Source of the DNA: Pelagibacterales bacterium SAG-MED32
Lineage (GTDB): Bacteria; Pseudomonadota; Alphaproteobacteria; Pelagibacterales; AG-422-B15
DNA length: 52,931 nucleotides
Direction of reading: 5' to 3'
Assembly (NCBI GenBank): GCA_014653725.1
Contig: JACWEC010000003.1
Span: 1 to 52,931, forward strand
This document shows, piece after piece, positions 28,203-42,329 of the stretch. Made by a program: the position numbers and the translations under genes. Numbering within the stretch: the first letter of the stretch is position 1; the number at the start of each line of letters is the position of its first letter. Under the pieces are notes generated by a model. It searched no databases and had not been told where the DNA came from. It worked only from the letters and a program-made list of their open reading frames with translations.

Positions 28203-28859
28203 TTAAACGATTGATTGTTTCGTCTTTTTCCAATCACTAAGGAAAGCATCCAAGCCTTTTTTTGTAAGAGGATGGTTGTAAAGTTCCATGAGTGTGTCAG
28301 GAGGTAAAGTTACGACATCAGCTCCTATGATAGCTGACTTTATGACATGATCAGCATTTCTTACGGATGCTACTAATATTTTAGTATTTAAATTTTTGTA
28401 ATTTGAATAAATAGATTTTATTTGTTGAATTAATTCCATACCGTTTTCACCAATATCATCAAGCCGCCCTACAAAAGGGGATATATAGGTGGCTCCACAT
28501 TTTGCGGCTAACAGTGCTTGAGCCGCTGAAAAACATAGTGTGACATTAGTTTTAATTTTTCTTTTTGAAAGAGACTTGCATGCTTTTAATCCATTTTCTG
28601 TTAGAGGTAACTTGATAACAATATTTTTCGATATTTTTTTGAGCTTATTTGCTTCTGCGATCATACCCTTTGTATCAAGTGCTGTAACTTCTGCACTTAT
28701 TGGTCCTTTTATAATTTTAGTAATTTCTTTCAGGATTTCTAAAAAATTCTTTCCAGACTTAGCAACTAGCGACGGGTTTGTCGTAATTCCATTAATCAAA
28801 CCTGTTTTGTTTAGCTCTTTAATTAACTTAACATCAGCAGTATCTAAAAAGAATTCCAT
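28203..28859 (-). CDS. Transaldolase / fructose-6-phosphate aldolase family protein
   Basis: This is a short-form transaldolase of 218 residues. [44 protein letters not shown], the Schiff-base Lys83 in [15 protein letters not shown], and [32 protein letters not shown] (core [11 protein letters not shown]) are diagnostic of the TalC/FSA group. It probably acts as transaldolase in the non-oxidative pentose phosphate pathway, as assumed for many bacteria with only this form; true fructose-6-phosphate aldolase activity cannot be excluded. It is divergent from priA and leads the xerC-desaturase run. Confidence 0.93.
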   Translation of the reverse strand: MEFFLDTADVKLIKELNKTGLINGITTNPSLVAKSGKNFLEILKEITKIIKGPISAEVTALDTKGMIAEANKLKKISKNIVIKLPLTENGLKACKSLSKRKIKTNVTLCFSAAQALLAAKCGATYISPFVGRLDDIGENGMELIQQIKSIYSNYKNLNTKILVASVRNADHVIKSAIIGADVVTLPPDTLMELYNHPLTKKGLDAFLSDWKKTKQSIV

Positions 28860-28918
28860 AACATTTAATATTTTTGACTGATATATTTATAGCATAAATA
28901 AAGAATCAGACCAAATGT

Positions 28919-30913
28919 ATGTCAAAAGATCTTTTTTACGTAAATGTTTTATTTGCGCACAATATTAGTGAAGACTTTACTTATAAACTAATAAGTAAGA
29001 GTAAGCCTAAGATAGGCTCGATTGTTCAAGCTTCTTTACGTTCGAGTCTTAAAGTAGGAGTAATTACTGCTGTATTAGAAAATTATGAGCCAAATAAAAT
29101 TAAAATAAAAGAGATCGAGAAGGTATCTGATGCACACCAGCTTACTTCAAAAATGCTTAAATTTTTGGAATGGGTAAGTAGTTATAATGCAATACAAAGA
29201 GGCCTAGTTCTGAAAATGATATTATCTCATTCAAAAACTTACTTTGATGAAAAGAAGATTAATACACCGAGTGAAAATATGGCTACCCAAGAAAAAATAA
29301 TTGAACTTAATATTGAGCAGAAAAAGGCAAGTGAAAAAATTTTAAAAATATCATCTAGACGAGATTACAAAACAATCCTATTAGATGGTGTCCCAGGAGC
29401 GGGAAAAACTGAAGTTTATTTCAGCACTTTAAAAAATTATTTAACTGAAAAAGAACAAGTATTAATTATGTTTCCAGAAGTTTCTTTAACAAGTGATTTT
29501 GTTAAAAGAATTGAAGAAAGGTTTGGATTTACTCCTGATGTTTGGCATTCAAAGATAAGTGCAAGCATGAAGACCAAAACGTTAAAAAATATAATCAATG
29601 GAACATCAAAGATCATTGTTGGGGCAAGATCAGCACTTTTTTTGCCCTATAAGAAATTAGGCATGATAATTCTTGATGAAGAGCATGACACTTCTTACAA
29701 GCAAGAGGAGAAAGGAATTTATCATGCGAGAGATATGTCAGTAGTTAAAGCGTCTATAGAAAATATCCCATTAATTTTAACTAGTGCAACACCGTCATTA
29801 GAAACAATATTTAATGTGTTCAAGAAAAAATATCACAAAGTATCTATAAAAAATAAATTTTTCAACAATGTAGAAAATAAAATAAAAATAATCGACATGC
29901 GAAAAGAAAAATTAGGAAAAGATCAATGGGTGTCTAATCCACTCAAGAATGCAATTGAAAAAACAATATCTAATCAAAGCCAAGCACTTTTATACATAAA
30001 TAAAAGAGGTTATGCGCCTGTAGTCATATGCAAATCATGTGGTTATAAATTTACGTGTAAGAATTGTACAAGTTATCTTGTAGAACATATAAAAAATAAA
30101 AATCTACTATGTCATCATTGTGGACATAGCGTTAAATCATTTGGACTCAATTGCCCATCATGTGATAATGATGATCAACAATTTATTGATTATGGCGCCG
30201 GTATAGAGAAAATTTATACTGAAATTACAAAATTATTTCCAGTTGCTAAAATATGTTTGTTTTCGAGTGATCATATAAAATCACAAATTGAACTTGATGA
30301 GCGTGTTCGAGAAATAAAAGAAAATAATTATGACATTATTATTGGAACACAATTGATTACTAAGGGATATCATTTTCCACGTTTGACATGCGTTGGCATA
30401 ATTGATGCCGATATGTCTCTTAGAGGAGGAGACCTAAGAGCCTCGGAAAAAACTTATCAAGCTCTTTACCAAGTTGCTGGTAGAGCAGGTAGGGCAGAAT
30501 TGGAGGGATCGGTATTCATACAAACTTATTATCCAAATAATGAAACTATACAAGCACTGTCCTCATTAAATAGAGATGAATTTTATGAAAATGAAATTAA
30601 TTATCGAGTTGATAATAAGCTCCCACCTCTTGGAAAAATGGCAGCAATTATTGTCAGTGGCAATAATATTGAGAGGGTCAGAAGTCAATGCAGTATACTA
30701 TATAATTCCACTCCCAAGATCCCAGAATTAGAAGTGTATGGACCTGCTCCAGCACCGCTTTCCAAATTAAAAGGACGTCATCGGCAAAGGTTTTTAATAC
30801 ATGATAAAAAAGCCAGAAATATGCAAAAAATTGTTGAGACTTGGCTGTCCAGGTCTAAGACGCTTCCAAATGTAAATATATCGGTTGATATTGATCCATA
30901 CAGCTTTGTATAA
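28919..30913 (+). CDS. priA: Primosomal replication restart helicase PriA
   Basis: PriA recognises stalled forks and D-loops and reloads the replicative helicase. Of 664 residues, about 1-115 form the DNA-binding part. Helicase motifs are DGVPGAGKTEVY (156-167), LDEEHDTSYKQEE with YHARD, SATPSLET, and late motifs with GTQLITKGYHFP and YQVAGRAGRAE. Between the helicase lobes are eight zinc cysteines (CKSCGYKFTCKNC, CHHCGH, CPSC). The protein is shorter than the ~730 residues of E. coli PriA, mainly in the N-terminal part and loops, with no motif lost. Confidence 0.97.
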   Translation: MSKDLFYVNVLFAHNISEDFTYKLISKSKPKIGSIVQASLRSSLKVGVITAVLENYEPNKIKIKEIEKVSDAHQLTSKMLKFLEWVSSYNAIQRGLVLKMILSHSKTYFDEKKINTPSENMATQEKIIELNIEQKKASEKILKISSRRDYKTILLDGVPGAGKTEVYFSTLKNYLTEKEQVLIMFPEVSLTSDFVKRIEERFGFTPDVWHSKISASMKTKTLKNIINGTSKIIVGARSALFLPYKKLGMIILDEEHDTSYKQEEKGIYHARDMSVVKASIENIPLILTSATPSLETIFNVFKKKYHKVSIKNKFFNNVENKIKIIDMRKEKLGKDQWVSNPLKNAIEKTISNQSQALLYINKRGYAPVVICKSCGYKFTCKNCTSYLVEHIKNKNLLCHHCGHSVKSFGLNCPSCDNDDQQFIDYGAGIEKIYTEITKLFPVAKICLFSSDHIKSQIELDERVREIKENNYDIIIGTQLITKGYHFPRLTCVGIIDADMSLRGGDLRASEKTYQALYQVAGRAGRAELEGSVFIQTYYPNNETIQALSSLNRDEFYENEINYRVDNKLPPLGKMAAIIVSGNNIERVRSQCSILYNSTPKIPELEVYGPAPAPLSKLKGRHRQRFLIHDKKARNMQKIVETWLSRSKTLPNVNISVDIDPYSFV

Positions 30914-30999
30914 TTAATTGTGAATGCGACATTCCAATGCTTGAAAAAAGTAAGAGTTAATGGTACGCAATGACTGAAATTTCAAAGATTTAATGGATA

Positions 31000-31560
31000 A
31001 TGTCTAAAGTTAATACTTACCAAATAGCAGCTGTTGATCGATATGCTAACGCGCTGTTTCAGTTGGCCAAAGAGGCCAAAGTATTAGATTCAGTATCTAA
31101 TGAATTAGTAAGAATTAAAGAAATTTTACAAGAAGATCAAGAAGTCCTATCTGTCATAATGAATCCCTCAATAAGTAAATCAAACAAAATAAAACTTTTC
31201 GACACAATTGCAGAAAAAATTGAACTATCAAAGCTTGTATCAAATTTCATTGGTGTCATTGTTAAAAAAAATCGTGTCAATTATCTCTTAGAAATTGTAG
31301 GAACATTTGAGAACTTATTGGCTTCACTAAAAGGTGAAAGAGTAGCAACTGTATCTTCTGCTTATGCGCTGACTGATACTCAGTTAGCTGATATCAATTC
31401 AAAGTTAAAAGATAAATTTAATGCTGACTTCAATATACAATTAAATATCGAGCCGGAACTTATCGGAGGATTAAAAATTCAAGTTGGCAGTCAAATGATT
31501 GACAGCAGTATTAAAAACCAATTACAACTATTAAAAGAAAAAATGAAAGAGGTCGCTTAA
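31000..31560 (+). CDS. atpH: ATP synthase F1 delta subunit
   Basis: The delta subunit joins the peripheral stalk to the top of F1. The 186-residue protein starts YQIAAVDRYANALFQLAKEA, a typical N-terminal helical domain, and ends with NIEPELIGGLKIQVGSQMID followed by SIKNQLQLLKEKM, the signature of the family C-terminus. It leads the atpHAGDC cluster after an 86-base spacer; as in most Alphaproteobacteria, F0 genes are not part of it. The atpA ATG follows the stop directly. Confidence 0.96.
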   Translation: MSKVNTYQIAAVDRYANALFQLAKEAKVLDSVSNELVRIKEILQEDQEVLSVIMNPSISKSNKIKLFDTIAEKIELSKLVSNFIGVIVKKNRVNYLLEIVGTFENLLASLKGERVATVSSAYALTDTQLADINSKLKDKFNADFNIQLNIEPELIGGLKIQVGSQMIDSSIKNQLQLLKEKMKEVA

Positions 31561-33087
31561 ATGGATATACAACCTTCAGAAATATCAAAAATATTAAAAG
31601 AAGAAATTAAAAACTTTGGTTCTGACTCTGAAATTAGTGAAGTTGGACAGGTATTATCAATCGGAGATGGAATTGCAAGAATATATGGATTAGATAATGT
31701 TCAAGCTGGTGAAATGGTTCTCTTTGATGATGGAACTAAGGGAATGGCTTTAAATCTTGAAGACGATAATGTTGGTGTAGTTTTATTTGGAAGTGATGCA
31801 AATATTAAAGAGGGAGATACTGTTAAGCGAACTAATGCAATTGTTGATGTACCAGTAGGTAAGGAACTACTAGGTAGAGTAGTTGATGCGTTAGGAAATC
31901 CAATAGATGGAAAAGGCAACATTGATTCAGAAAATAGAAGTAGAATTGAAGTAAAAGCTCCAGGGATTATTCCAAGAAAATCAGTGTCAGAACCAATGCA
32001 GACAGGTTTAAAAGCTATTGATAGTCTGATACCTGTTGGAAGAGGTCAAAGAGAATTAATTATTGGAGACAGGCAAACAGGAAAAACTGCTATTGCAATT
32101 GATACCATAATAAATCAGAAAACAATAAATGCATCAGATGATGAATCAAAAAAACTGTATTGTATATATGTGGGTATCGGTCAAAAAAGATCCTCAATTG
32201 CTCAGACTGTAAAAACTTTGGAGGATGCAGGAGCAATGGAGTATACAACTGTTGTAGCAGCAACCGCAAGTGATGCAGCCCCACTTCAATTCCTTGCACC
32301 ATATACTGGCTGTTCTATGGGTGAATATTTTAGGGACAATGGCATGCATGCTCTAATCATTTATGATGATCTTTCAAAGCAAGCAGTTGCTTACCGTCAA
32401 ATGTCACTTTTACTTAGAAGACCCCCTGGGCGTGAAGCATTCCCTGGTGACGTTTTCTATCTTCACAGCAGATTACTTGAACGAGCTGCAAAATTAAATG
32501 ATGAAAGTGGCGGAGGTTCTCTAACTGCATTGCCAGTAATTGAGACACAGGCCAATGACGTGAGTGCCTTCATCCCAACTAATGTTATTTCGATAACTGA
32601 TGGACAAATTTTCTTAGAAACAGAATTATTCAACCAAGGAATACGTCCTGCAGTGAATGTGGGACTAAGTGTTTCTCGAGTTGGTTCTGCCGCTCAAACA
32701 AAAGCAATGAAAAAGGTGGCTGGTTCAATTAAATTAGAGCTTGCTCAATACCGGGAAATGGCTGCATTTGCCCAGTTTGGATCAGATCTTGATGCATCAA
32801 CTCAAAAATTATTAAATCGAGGCTCTAAATTAACTGAGCTCTTAAAACAAAATCAATACTCGCCCATGACAATCGCCGAACAGGTTGTTTCAATTTTTAC
32901 GGGTGTTAATGGTTACCTCGATGACTTAGAACTGAATTTGATTAAAGATTTTGAAAAGGATCTATTTGAACTCATTAAATCTTCACATGGTGATATCATT
33001 GAAGCTATTAACAGCTCAGGTAATCTTGAGGATGATGTTGCTTCAAAGTTAAGCACTATCATCGAAGAGTTCAAAAAAAATAGATAG
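31561..33087 (+). CDS. atpA: ATP synthase F1 alpha subunit
   Basis: Three alpha subunits alternate with beta in the F1 hexamer and carry non-catalytic nucleotide sites. The 508-residue length is standard. [14 protein letters not shown] opens the protein. The P-loop [11 protein letters not shown] lies near 169-179, followed by [33 protein letters not shown] and the arginine finger in [13 protein letters not shown]. It abuts atpH without any spacer and is followed after 11 bases by atpG. Confidence 0.98.
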   Translation: MDIQPSEISKILKEEIKNFGSDSEISEVGQVLSIGDGIARIYGLDNVQAGEMVLFDDGTKGMALNLEDDNVGVVLFGSDANIKEGDTVKRTNAIVDVPVGKELLGRVVDALGNPIDGKGNIDSENRSRIEVKAPGIIPRKSVSEPMQTGLKAIDSLIPVGRGQRELIIGDRQTGKTAIAIDTIINQKTINASDDESKKLYCIYVGIGQKRSSIAQTVKTLEDAGAMEYTTVVAATASDAAPLQFLAPYTGCSMGEYFRDNGMHALIIYDDLSKQAVAYRQMSLLLRRPPGREAFPGDVFYLHSRLLERAAKLNDESGGGSLTALPVIETQANDVSAFIPTNVISITDGQIFLETELFNQGIRPAVNVGLSVSRVGSAAQTKAMKKVAGSIKLELAQYREMAAFAQFGSDLDASTQKLLNRGSKLTELLKQNQYSPMTIAEQVVSIFTGVNGYLDDLELNLIKDFEKDLFELIKSSHGDIIEAINSSGNLEDDVASKLSTIIEEFKKNR

Positions 33088-33098
33088 AGTAAATAAAA

Positions 33099-35422
<2,324 letters not shown>

Positions 35423-35426
35423 ATAA

Positions 35427-35687
35427 GTGTCTGATTTATTTAATTTTAGTGTTGTTACTCCTGAGCAGACTTACTTAGATGGAGAAGCATCGATGGTGGT
35501 GGTTCCAGGCATAGAGGGTGATATTGGCTTTTTAGCTAATCATGCCAATATCATAACTTCGCTAAGGCCAGGCACAATTGTTGTTACGTCCGATAAAGAT
35601 ACAAATTCTTTTAATGTAGAAAAAGGGTTTGTAAAATTCTCAGAAAATAAGTTGCTTGTAGTAGCTGAAGGAATTGTGAGTGAGTAG
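35427..35687 (+). CDS. atpC: ATP synthase F1 epsilon subunit, lacking the C-terminal helical domain
   Basis: Epsilon links the rotor shaft to the c-ring; its C-terminal helices normally inhibit ATP hydrolysis. This one has only 86 residues from GTG 35427, against about 130 in most bacteria. The N-terminal beta-sandwich is complete (FSVVTPEQTYLDGEASMVVVPG, GDIGFLANHANIITSLRPG, VEKGFVKFSENKLLVVAEG), but the frame stops just where the two C-terminal helices would begin. No helical continuation is seen in any frame in the 16 bases before rppH begins on the other strand. So it is a natural domain loss, not a frameshift. Confidence 0.93.
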   Translation: MSDLFNFSVVTPEQTYLDGEASMVVVPGIEGDIGFLANHANIITSLRPGTIVVTSDKDTNSFNVEKGFVKFSENKLLVVAEGIVSE

Positions 35688-35703
35688 TAATTTCAATAAT
35701 TAC

Positions 35704-36201
35704 TTAATTATTATTATTTAATTCTTCAGCCATTTCAGATACCACATCAGAGTATAGTTTCTTTTTAAAGGGGACTATTAATTCCATCATTTTCTTAGAA
35801 GAAGTCCATTTCCATTTTTTAAACTCAGGTTTTTTTGTTTTTATATTAATTTCACCATCTTTACCTTTAAAATGAATCAAGAACCATTTTTGTTTCTGCC
35901 CTACAAACTTTCCTCCCCATAATTTTTTTTGTAAATTAACAGGCAGTTTATAGTAATGCCACGTTTTAGTTTCATAGAGTATTTCGAAGTTTTTTTTGAT
36001 ACCAGTTTCTTCATGCATCTCTCTTTTTACAGCATCGACAGTTTTTTCTCCTTTATCAATACCTCCCTGAGGCATCTGCCAAGCTGATTTATCTTTTTCG
36101 AATCTCTGACCAATGAATATTTCTTGATTTTTGTTTATGATCATCATGCCCACACCTCTTCTGTATTTTTCCTTAAGCATGCCAATTTTTTCTTTGTTCA
36201 T
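35704..36201 (-). CDS. rppH: RNA pyrophosphohydrolase RppH (Nudix)
   Basis: RppH removes pyrophosphate from mRNA 5' ends and starts RNase E-dependent decay; in many Alphaproteobacteria it is annotated as (di)nucleoside polyphosphate hydrolase. The 165-residue protein has YRRGVGMMIINKNQEIFIGQR, WQMPQGGIDKGE and the Nudix box GGIDKGE...REMHEETGI at 46-68. It is the last gene of the rplU-rppH run and lies 13 bases behind ctpA. Its final codons (LNNNN) are an AT-only repeat that forms an 8-bp dyad at 35695-35712. Confidence 0.94.
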   Translation of the reverse strand: MNKEKIGMLKEKYRRGVGMMIINKNQEIFIGQRFEKDKSAWQMPQGGIDKGEKTVDAVKREMHEETGIKKNFEILYETKTWHYYKLPVNLQKKLWGGKFVGQKQKWFLIHFKGKDGEINIKTKKPEFKKWKWTSSKKMMELIVPFKKKLYSDVVSEMAEELNNNN

Positions 36202-36214
36202 TAAATTTGTGATT

Positions 36215-37366
36215 TTACTCTATAACACTATCTTTGTTTAAGAGATCTAAGGCGTAATCAAGTTGATTATCTTGTTCGTCATCATCTTCATTATAAATAA
36301 ATTCAACTACTATATCAGGCGTAATACCAACTTTGTGGATTGAATCTCCAGATGGCGTATAATACAAAGCCGTAGTCATACGAATAGCGCTTAAATCCTT
36401 TAGAGGAAAAATTGTTTGAACAGATCCCTTCCCATAAGACTGCTCACCTATGATAATTGCTCTTTTGTGATCTTGAAGAGCTCCAGCAACAATTTCTGAT
36501 GCAGAAGCAGATCCTTGATTAATTATAACTATTATAGGTTTATCACTTGCAATATCTCCACCAGATGCTGTAAACCTTGAGATATCATTTTTATCTCTTC
36601 CCTTTATTGAAACGATTTCACCTGATCTTAGAAAATTGTTTGTGACCTTTGCTGATTGATCTAAAAGTCCTCCAGGATTATTTCTTAAATCTAAAACAAA
36701 CCCTTCGATCTTTTCACTTCCTATACTAGCGGTTAATTCTTTTATGGCGTTCTTTATTCCTTTATCTGCTTGTTCACTGAATGAGATTAGTCTGATGTAA
36801 CCTATATTTCCTTCTGCCCGAAATTTTACCGCTTGAACTGTAATAATTGCCCGTTTTAAGCTAATATCCAGAGGATCTTCTTCACCGATTCTAACAACGG
36901 TGATAGTAAGAGACTTTCCTACAGGTCCTCTTAAAAGTTCAACAGCTTCAGCAAGAGTTAATCCAAGAACATCAACGTCATCAATATGTGTAATGTAATC
37001 ACCAGGTCTTACTCCAGCCTTTGCTGCCGGGGTATCATCAATGGGTGAAATAACTTTGACATAACCATTTTCCATGGTCACCTCAATACCAAGTCCGCCA
37101 AATTTACCTTTGGTTTCTTCCTGCATGTCAGAATATATTTCTGACGCCATATAACTGGAGAAGGGATCAAGCGATTGAAGCATTCCATTAATGGCATATT
37201 CAATAACTTCTTCATCATTGATTTCTTCGACATAATCTTTTTTTATAATGTCAAATACATCACCAAAGACCTCTAATTTTTTGTAAAGATCCTGATTGTT
37301 TGCTGACAAATAGTTAAAACTAAAAAAAGAAGATATAAAAAAAATAAAAGTAAAAAATATTTTCAT
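36215..37366 (-). CDS. ctpA: C-terminal processing peptidase, S41 family
   Basis: This is a periplasmic carboxy-terminal protease. The first ~22 residues form a signal peptide (MKIFFTFIFFISSFFSFNYL). A PDZ domain occupies about 90-165 (GGLGIEVTMENGYVKVISPI, AAKAGVRPGDYITHID). The catalytic domain has LDLRNNPGGLLDQ and the Ser-Lys dyad Ser288 (GSASASEIVAGAL) and Lys313 (SYGKGSVQ). Length (383) is a little under the usual 400-450 because the C-terminus is short. It lies 1 base behind rlmH; the murein hydrolase activator gene often found here in related genomes is absent. Confidence 0.95.
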   Translation of the reverse strand: MKIFFTFIFFISSFFSFNYLSANNQDLYKKLEVFGDVFDIIKKDYVEEINDEEVIEYAINGMLQSLDPFSSYMASEIYSDMQEETKGKFGGLGIEVTMENGYVKVISPIDDTPAAKAGVRPGDYITHIDDVDVLGLTLAEAVELLRGPVGKSLTITVVRIGEEDPLDISLKRAIITVQAVKFRAEGNIGYIRLISFSEQADKGIKNAIKELTASIGSEKIEGFVLDLRNNPGGLLDQSAKVTNNFLRSGEIVSIKGRDKNDISRFTASGGDIASDKPIIVIINQGSASASEIVAGALQDHKRAIIIGEQSYGKGSVQTIFPLKDLSAIRMTTALYYTPSGDSIHKVGITPDIVVEFIYNEDDDEQDNQLDYALDLLNKDSVIE

Positions 37367-37367
37367 T

Positions 37368-37805
37368 TTATGCTCTGTGATAAGGATGATTAATTTTAAT
37401 AGTAACAGATCTATAAATTTGTTCTAATAAAATAATAGCAGCAAAAGAGTGTGTTAGTGTCATTTTACTTAGCGATATTTGTTTATTCGACAAATTTATT
37501 ATCTCCTCACTAAATCCATCAGTGCCTCCAAGCACAAATAATATTTTACTAAATGAGGTTCCAAATAATAAGTGCTTGAATTTTTCTGTTGTGACCTTTT
37601 CACCTTTTTCATCAAGTAGTATTATTGCTTCAGTTCCTTTTTTTAATTTTATTTTCTTTATGAGAGACTTATCACTAATCTTTTCAGCCTTAATTTTAGA
37701 TATAAGATTATTAGATATTTTAGTAATACGATTTAGATACATTTTAAAAAGAAAATCTTCTTGCTTAAATTTAAACTTATCATGATATAAAATTTCAATG
37801 TCCAT
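37368..37805 (-). CDS. rlmH: 23S rRNA pseudouridine-1915 N3-methyltransferase RlmH
   Basis: RlmH is a small SPOUT methyltransferase acting on helix 69 of 70S ribosomes. The 145-residue product is normal length. LLDEKGEKVTTEKF, the AdoMet-binding ILFVLGGTDGFSEEI and the C-terminal MTLTHSFAAIILLEQIYRSVTIKINHPYH (core MTLTHSFAAIILLEQIYR) are the family signatures; HPYH near the end is the catalytic and tRNA-site-binding tail. It sits 13 bases behind rsfS, the standard order. Confidence 0.95.
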   Translation of the reverse strand: MDIEILYHDKFKFKQEDFLFKMYLNRITKISNNLISKIKAEKISDKSLIKKIKLKKGTEAIILLDEKGEKVTTEKFKHLLFGTSFSKILFVLGGTDGFSEEIINLSNKQISLSKMTLTHSFAAIILLEQIYRSVTIKINHPYHRA

Positions 37806-37818
37806 AATATTAAATCTA

Positions 37819-38142
37819 TTATTCTATTTCGGTTGACCACATATTTTCAAGGTTGTAAAACTTCCTAATCTCATCTTTAAATAAATGCACTATTACATCT
37901 CCACTATCAATAACGACCCATCCACTATCATTGCTTCCCTCAATAGAAGGGGTTTTGATATTTAATTTCTTTAACTTTTTATGTACTGACTGTGAAATAG
38001 AATTGATGTGTCGATTGGAGGTCCCCGTTGCAAATACTAGATAATCAGCTAGCGATGTTTTTTTTGAAATATTAATTGAAACTATATCTGAAGCTTTGCT
38101 GTCCTCCAATTCTGTCAGGATATTTTCAAGGATATTAGTCAA
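37819..38142 (-). CDS. rsfS: Ribosome silencing factor RsfS
   Basis: RsfS binds L14 and blocks subunit joining when nutrients are low. The 107-residue protein has DIVSINISKKTSLADYLVFATGTSNRH (core DYLVFATGTSNRH) and SDSGWVVIDSGDVIVHLF-like text, here SNDSGWVVIDSGDVIVHLF, then RKFYNLENMW. It overlaps nadD by 8 bases, and the nadD-rsfS-rlmH order is widely conserved. Confidence 0.95.
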   Translation of the reverse strand: MTNILENILTELEDSKASDIVSINISKKTSLADYLVFATGTSNRHINSISQSVHKKLKKLNIKTPSIEGSNDSGWVVIDSGDVIVHLFKDEIRKFYNLENMWSTEIE

Positions 38143-38695
38143 TTTTAGACCTTATTTCTGTAGAAGATATATTTTCATCAAAATCTTGAATAAATGTCCA
38201 GCTGGGACCTTCCTTAAATATTGAGCTCTTTGATAGATCATCTATACGGTATTTTTCAAATGCTTTGGCTGCTTTTGAGTTTAACGATTGATATTCACTA
38301 TCTTGTCGATTGAATACTGCAATAGGTATTTGCTTAAATATACTCTGGTATTCTTTCCATTCATGCATCTCATTAAGTGAGTCGCTTCCCATAAGAAAAA
38401 TGAAAGTATCTTTTGAAAATTTTTCTTTTATATACTTTAGATTGTCTATGAGGTAGTTAGAATTTGTTTCTTCTTCATAATATTTGAATTTAATATTCTT
38501 ATTTTCAATGATTTCATCAATTTTATTTTTTCGCTCATTTAATGGAATATAATCAGAAGAGTTTTTTAATGGATTAACTTTAGTTATCAGCCACCAAACT
38601 TCATTCAAACTAAAAGTCGCCAGTGCTCGATTCGATATTTCTAAATGACCTTTGTGTGGAGGATTGAATGAGCTTCCTAGAATTCCTATCTTCAT
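38135..38695 (-). CDS. nadD: Nicotinate-nucleotide adenylyltransferase
   Basis: NadD adenylates nicotinate mononucleotide in NAD synthesis. The 186-residue protein has the nucleotidyltransferase motif GSSFNPPHKGHLEIS (7-21), VWWLITKVNPLK, FLMGSDSLNEMHEWKEYQSIF and the C-terminal ISSTEIR, which corresponds to the ISSTxIR signature. The ATG follows the proA stop directly (38696/38695), so proA, nadD and rsfS are co-translated. Length is slightly short of the usual ~200. Confidence 0.95.
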   Translation of the reverse strand: MKIGILGSSFNPPHKGHLEISNRALATFSLNEVWWLITKVNPLKNSSDYIPLNERKNKIDEIIENKNIKFKYYEEETNSNYLIDNLKYIKEKFSKDTFIFLMGSDSLNEMHEWKEYQSIFKQIPIAVFNRQDSEYQSLNSKAAKAFEKYRIDDLSKSSIFKEGPSWTFIQDFDENISSTEIRSKID

Positions 38696-39948
38696 TTATG
38701 GTCTTACCTGCCCACTTCCACGAACAATATATTTGTAGGTTGTCAAACCTTCAAGACCCACAGGACCTCTTGCATGTAGCTTGCCTGTTGCTATTCCAAT
38801 TTCTGCACCAAGCCCAAATTCTCCACCATCAGCAAACTGAGTAGATGCATTATGCATCACAATTGCACTGCCTACTGAATTTAAAAATTTTTCAACATTA
38901 TTTTTATTTTCAGAAATAATACTTTCGGTATGTCCCGATCCATATTTAGCTATATGATCAATTGCTTCATCAACACCCTTAACAGTTTTAATTGATATAA
39001 TTGCATCAAGATACTCAGTTTCCCAATCAATTTCATTTGCCGCATTCACTTTATCGGAAAATTTCATACATATGCTATCACCTCTAACTTCACAACCGCC
39101 TTTAATGAGAGTTTCTATTATTTTACCTAAATGACTATCAATACACTTTTCATCTATAAGAACTGTTTCTGCAGCACCGCAAATACCAGTCCTTCTTAAT
39201 TTTGCATTTTCTACAATTTTACTTGCAAGATCAGGATCCGATGTTTCATCAACATAAATATGACATATGCCATCAAGGTGACCAATAACTGGAATTTTTG
39301 CAGTATCCTGAACTTTCTTAACAAGACCTTTGCCTCCTCGAGGAACTATTACATCAATATATTTTTCCATTTTGGACAGCATATAATCTACTGCAACTCT
39401 GTCGGTTGTATTTACATACTGAACTATATTTTTACTTACAGATTTTGATTGAATAGCTTTTTGCATTGAATTGACCATCGCTGTATTTGTATTGAAACAC
39501 TCAGACCCACCTCTAAGTATTACACTGTTCCCTGCTTTAAGGCATAATACTGTAGCATCAATTGTTACATTTGGTCTGCTTTCATATATAATTCCAATTA
39601 CTCCAAGAGGGACAGATACTCTTTCAACAATCATTCCGTTCGGTCTTTCATTAGTAAATAAAATATTGCCAGTGGGGTCATCTAGTGTAATTACGTTTTT
39701 TATCGACTCAATAATACCTTCAAACCTTTCATCATCCAGCATCAAGCGGTCAAGCATTGCATTAGACAATTTATCTTGAGACACTTCTATATCCAATTTA
39801 TTAGCTTCTAAAATTTGATCTTTGTCACTTTTAAGTATTTCTATGATTGCATTTAAAAGCTCATTCTTTTCTTTCTTACCTAAAGATTTGATTTCTTGAG
39901 AGGCAACAACGCTATCTTTACCTAAAATATCTAATTCATTTTCAATTT

Positions 39949-39952
<4 letters not shown>
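38696..39952 (-). CDS. proA: Gamma-glutamyl phosphate reductase
   Basis: ProA reduces gamma-glutamyl phosphate to glutamate semialdehyde, the second step of proline synthesis. The 418-residue ALDH-like protein contains VPLGVIGIIYESRPNVTIDA (active segment), LKAGNSVILRGGSE, PRGGKGLVKKVQ, and the catalytic cysteine in KLRRTGICGAAETVLI. The end GPVGLEGLTTYKYIVRGSGQVRP is typical. It overlaps proB by four bases (ATGA). Confidence 0.97.
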
Positions 39953-42062
<2,110 letters not shown>

Positions 42063-42069
42063 TTACTTT

Positions 42070-42327
42070 TTATTTTTTGGTATCAACAGAAATGAATGTT
42101 CTGCCATTTTTCTTTTTTCCAAATCTTACTATTCCATCAACAAGTGAAAAAATTGTATGATCTTTACCCAAGCCAACATTATCACCTGGGTGCCATTTAG
42201 TGCCTCTTTGTCTCGCTATAATATTGCCAGGTATAACCTGTTCACCACCATACTTCTTGATTCCTAATCTTCTGCCTGCGGAATCTCTTCCATTTCTCGA
42301 CGAACCACCAGCTTTTTTAGTAGCCAT
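42070..42327 (-). CDS. rpmA: 50S ribosomal protein L27
   Basis: L27 reaches into the peptidyl-transferase centre with its N-terminus. The 85-residue product begins [20 protein letters not shown] without the cleavable leader seen in Firmicutes, followed by [20 protein letters not shown] and the [20 protein letters not shown] segment (core [11 protein letters not shown]). It starts 2 bases after the rplU stop. Canonical in all respects. Confidence 0.98.
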   Translation of the reverse strand: MATKKAGGSSRNGRDSAGRRLGIKKYGGEQVIPGNIIARQRGTKWHPGDNVGLGKDHTIFSLVDGIVRFGKKKNGRTFISVDTKK

Positions 42328-42329
42328 TC

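Noticed and set aside
30914..30999. Possible promoter or operator ahead of atpH (TTGAAA at 30941; small GAATG/CATTC dyad at 30922-30934)
   Set aside because: The matching -10 position (TACGCA) is poor and the dyad has only five pairs, so neither can be called with confidence.
35695..35712. AATAATTA/TAATTATT dyad between atpC and rppH as a bidirectional terminator
   Set aside because: It is an AT-only stem with a two-base loop and no T-tract, caused partly by the Asn codon run at the end of rppH; too weak to be a convincing terminator.
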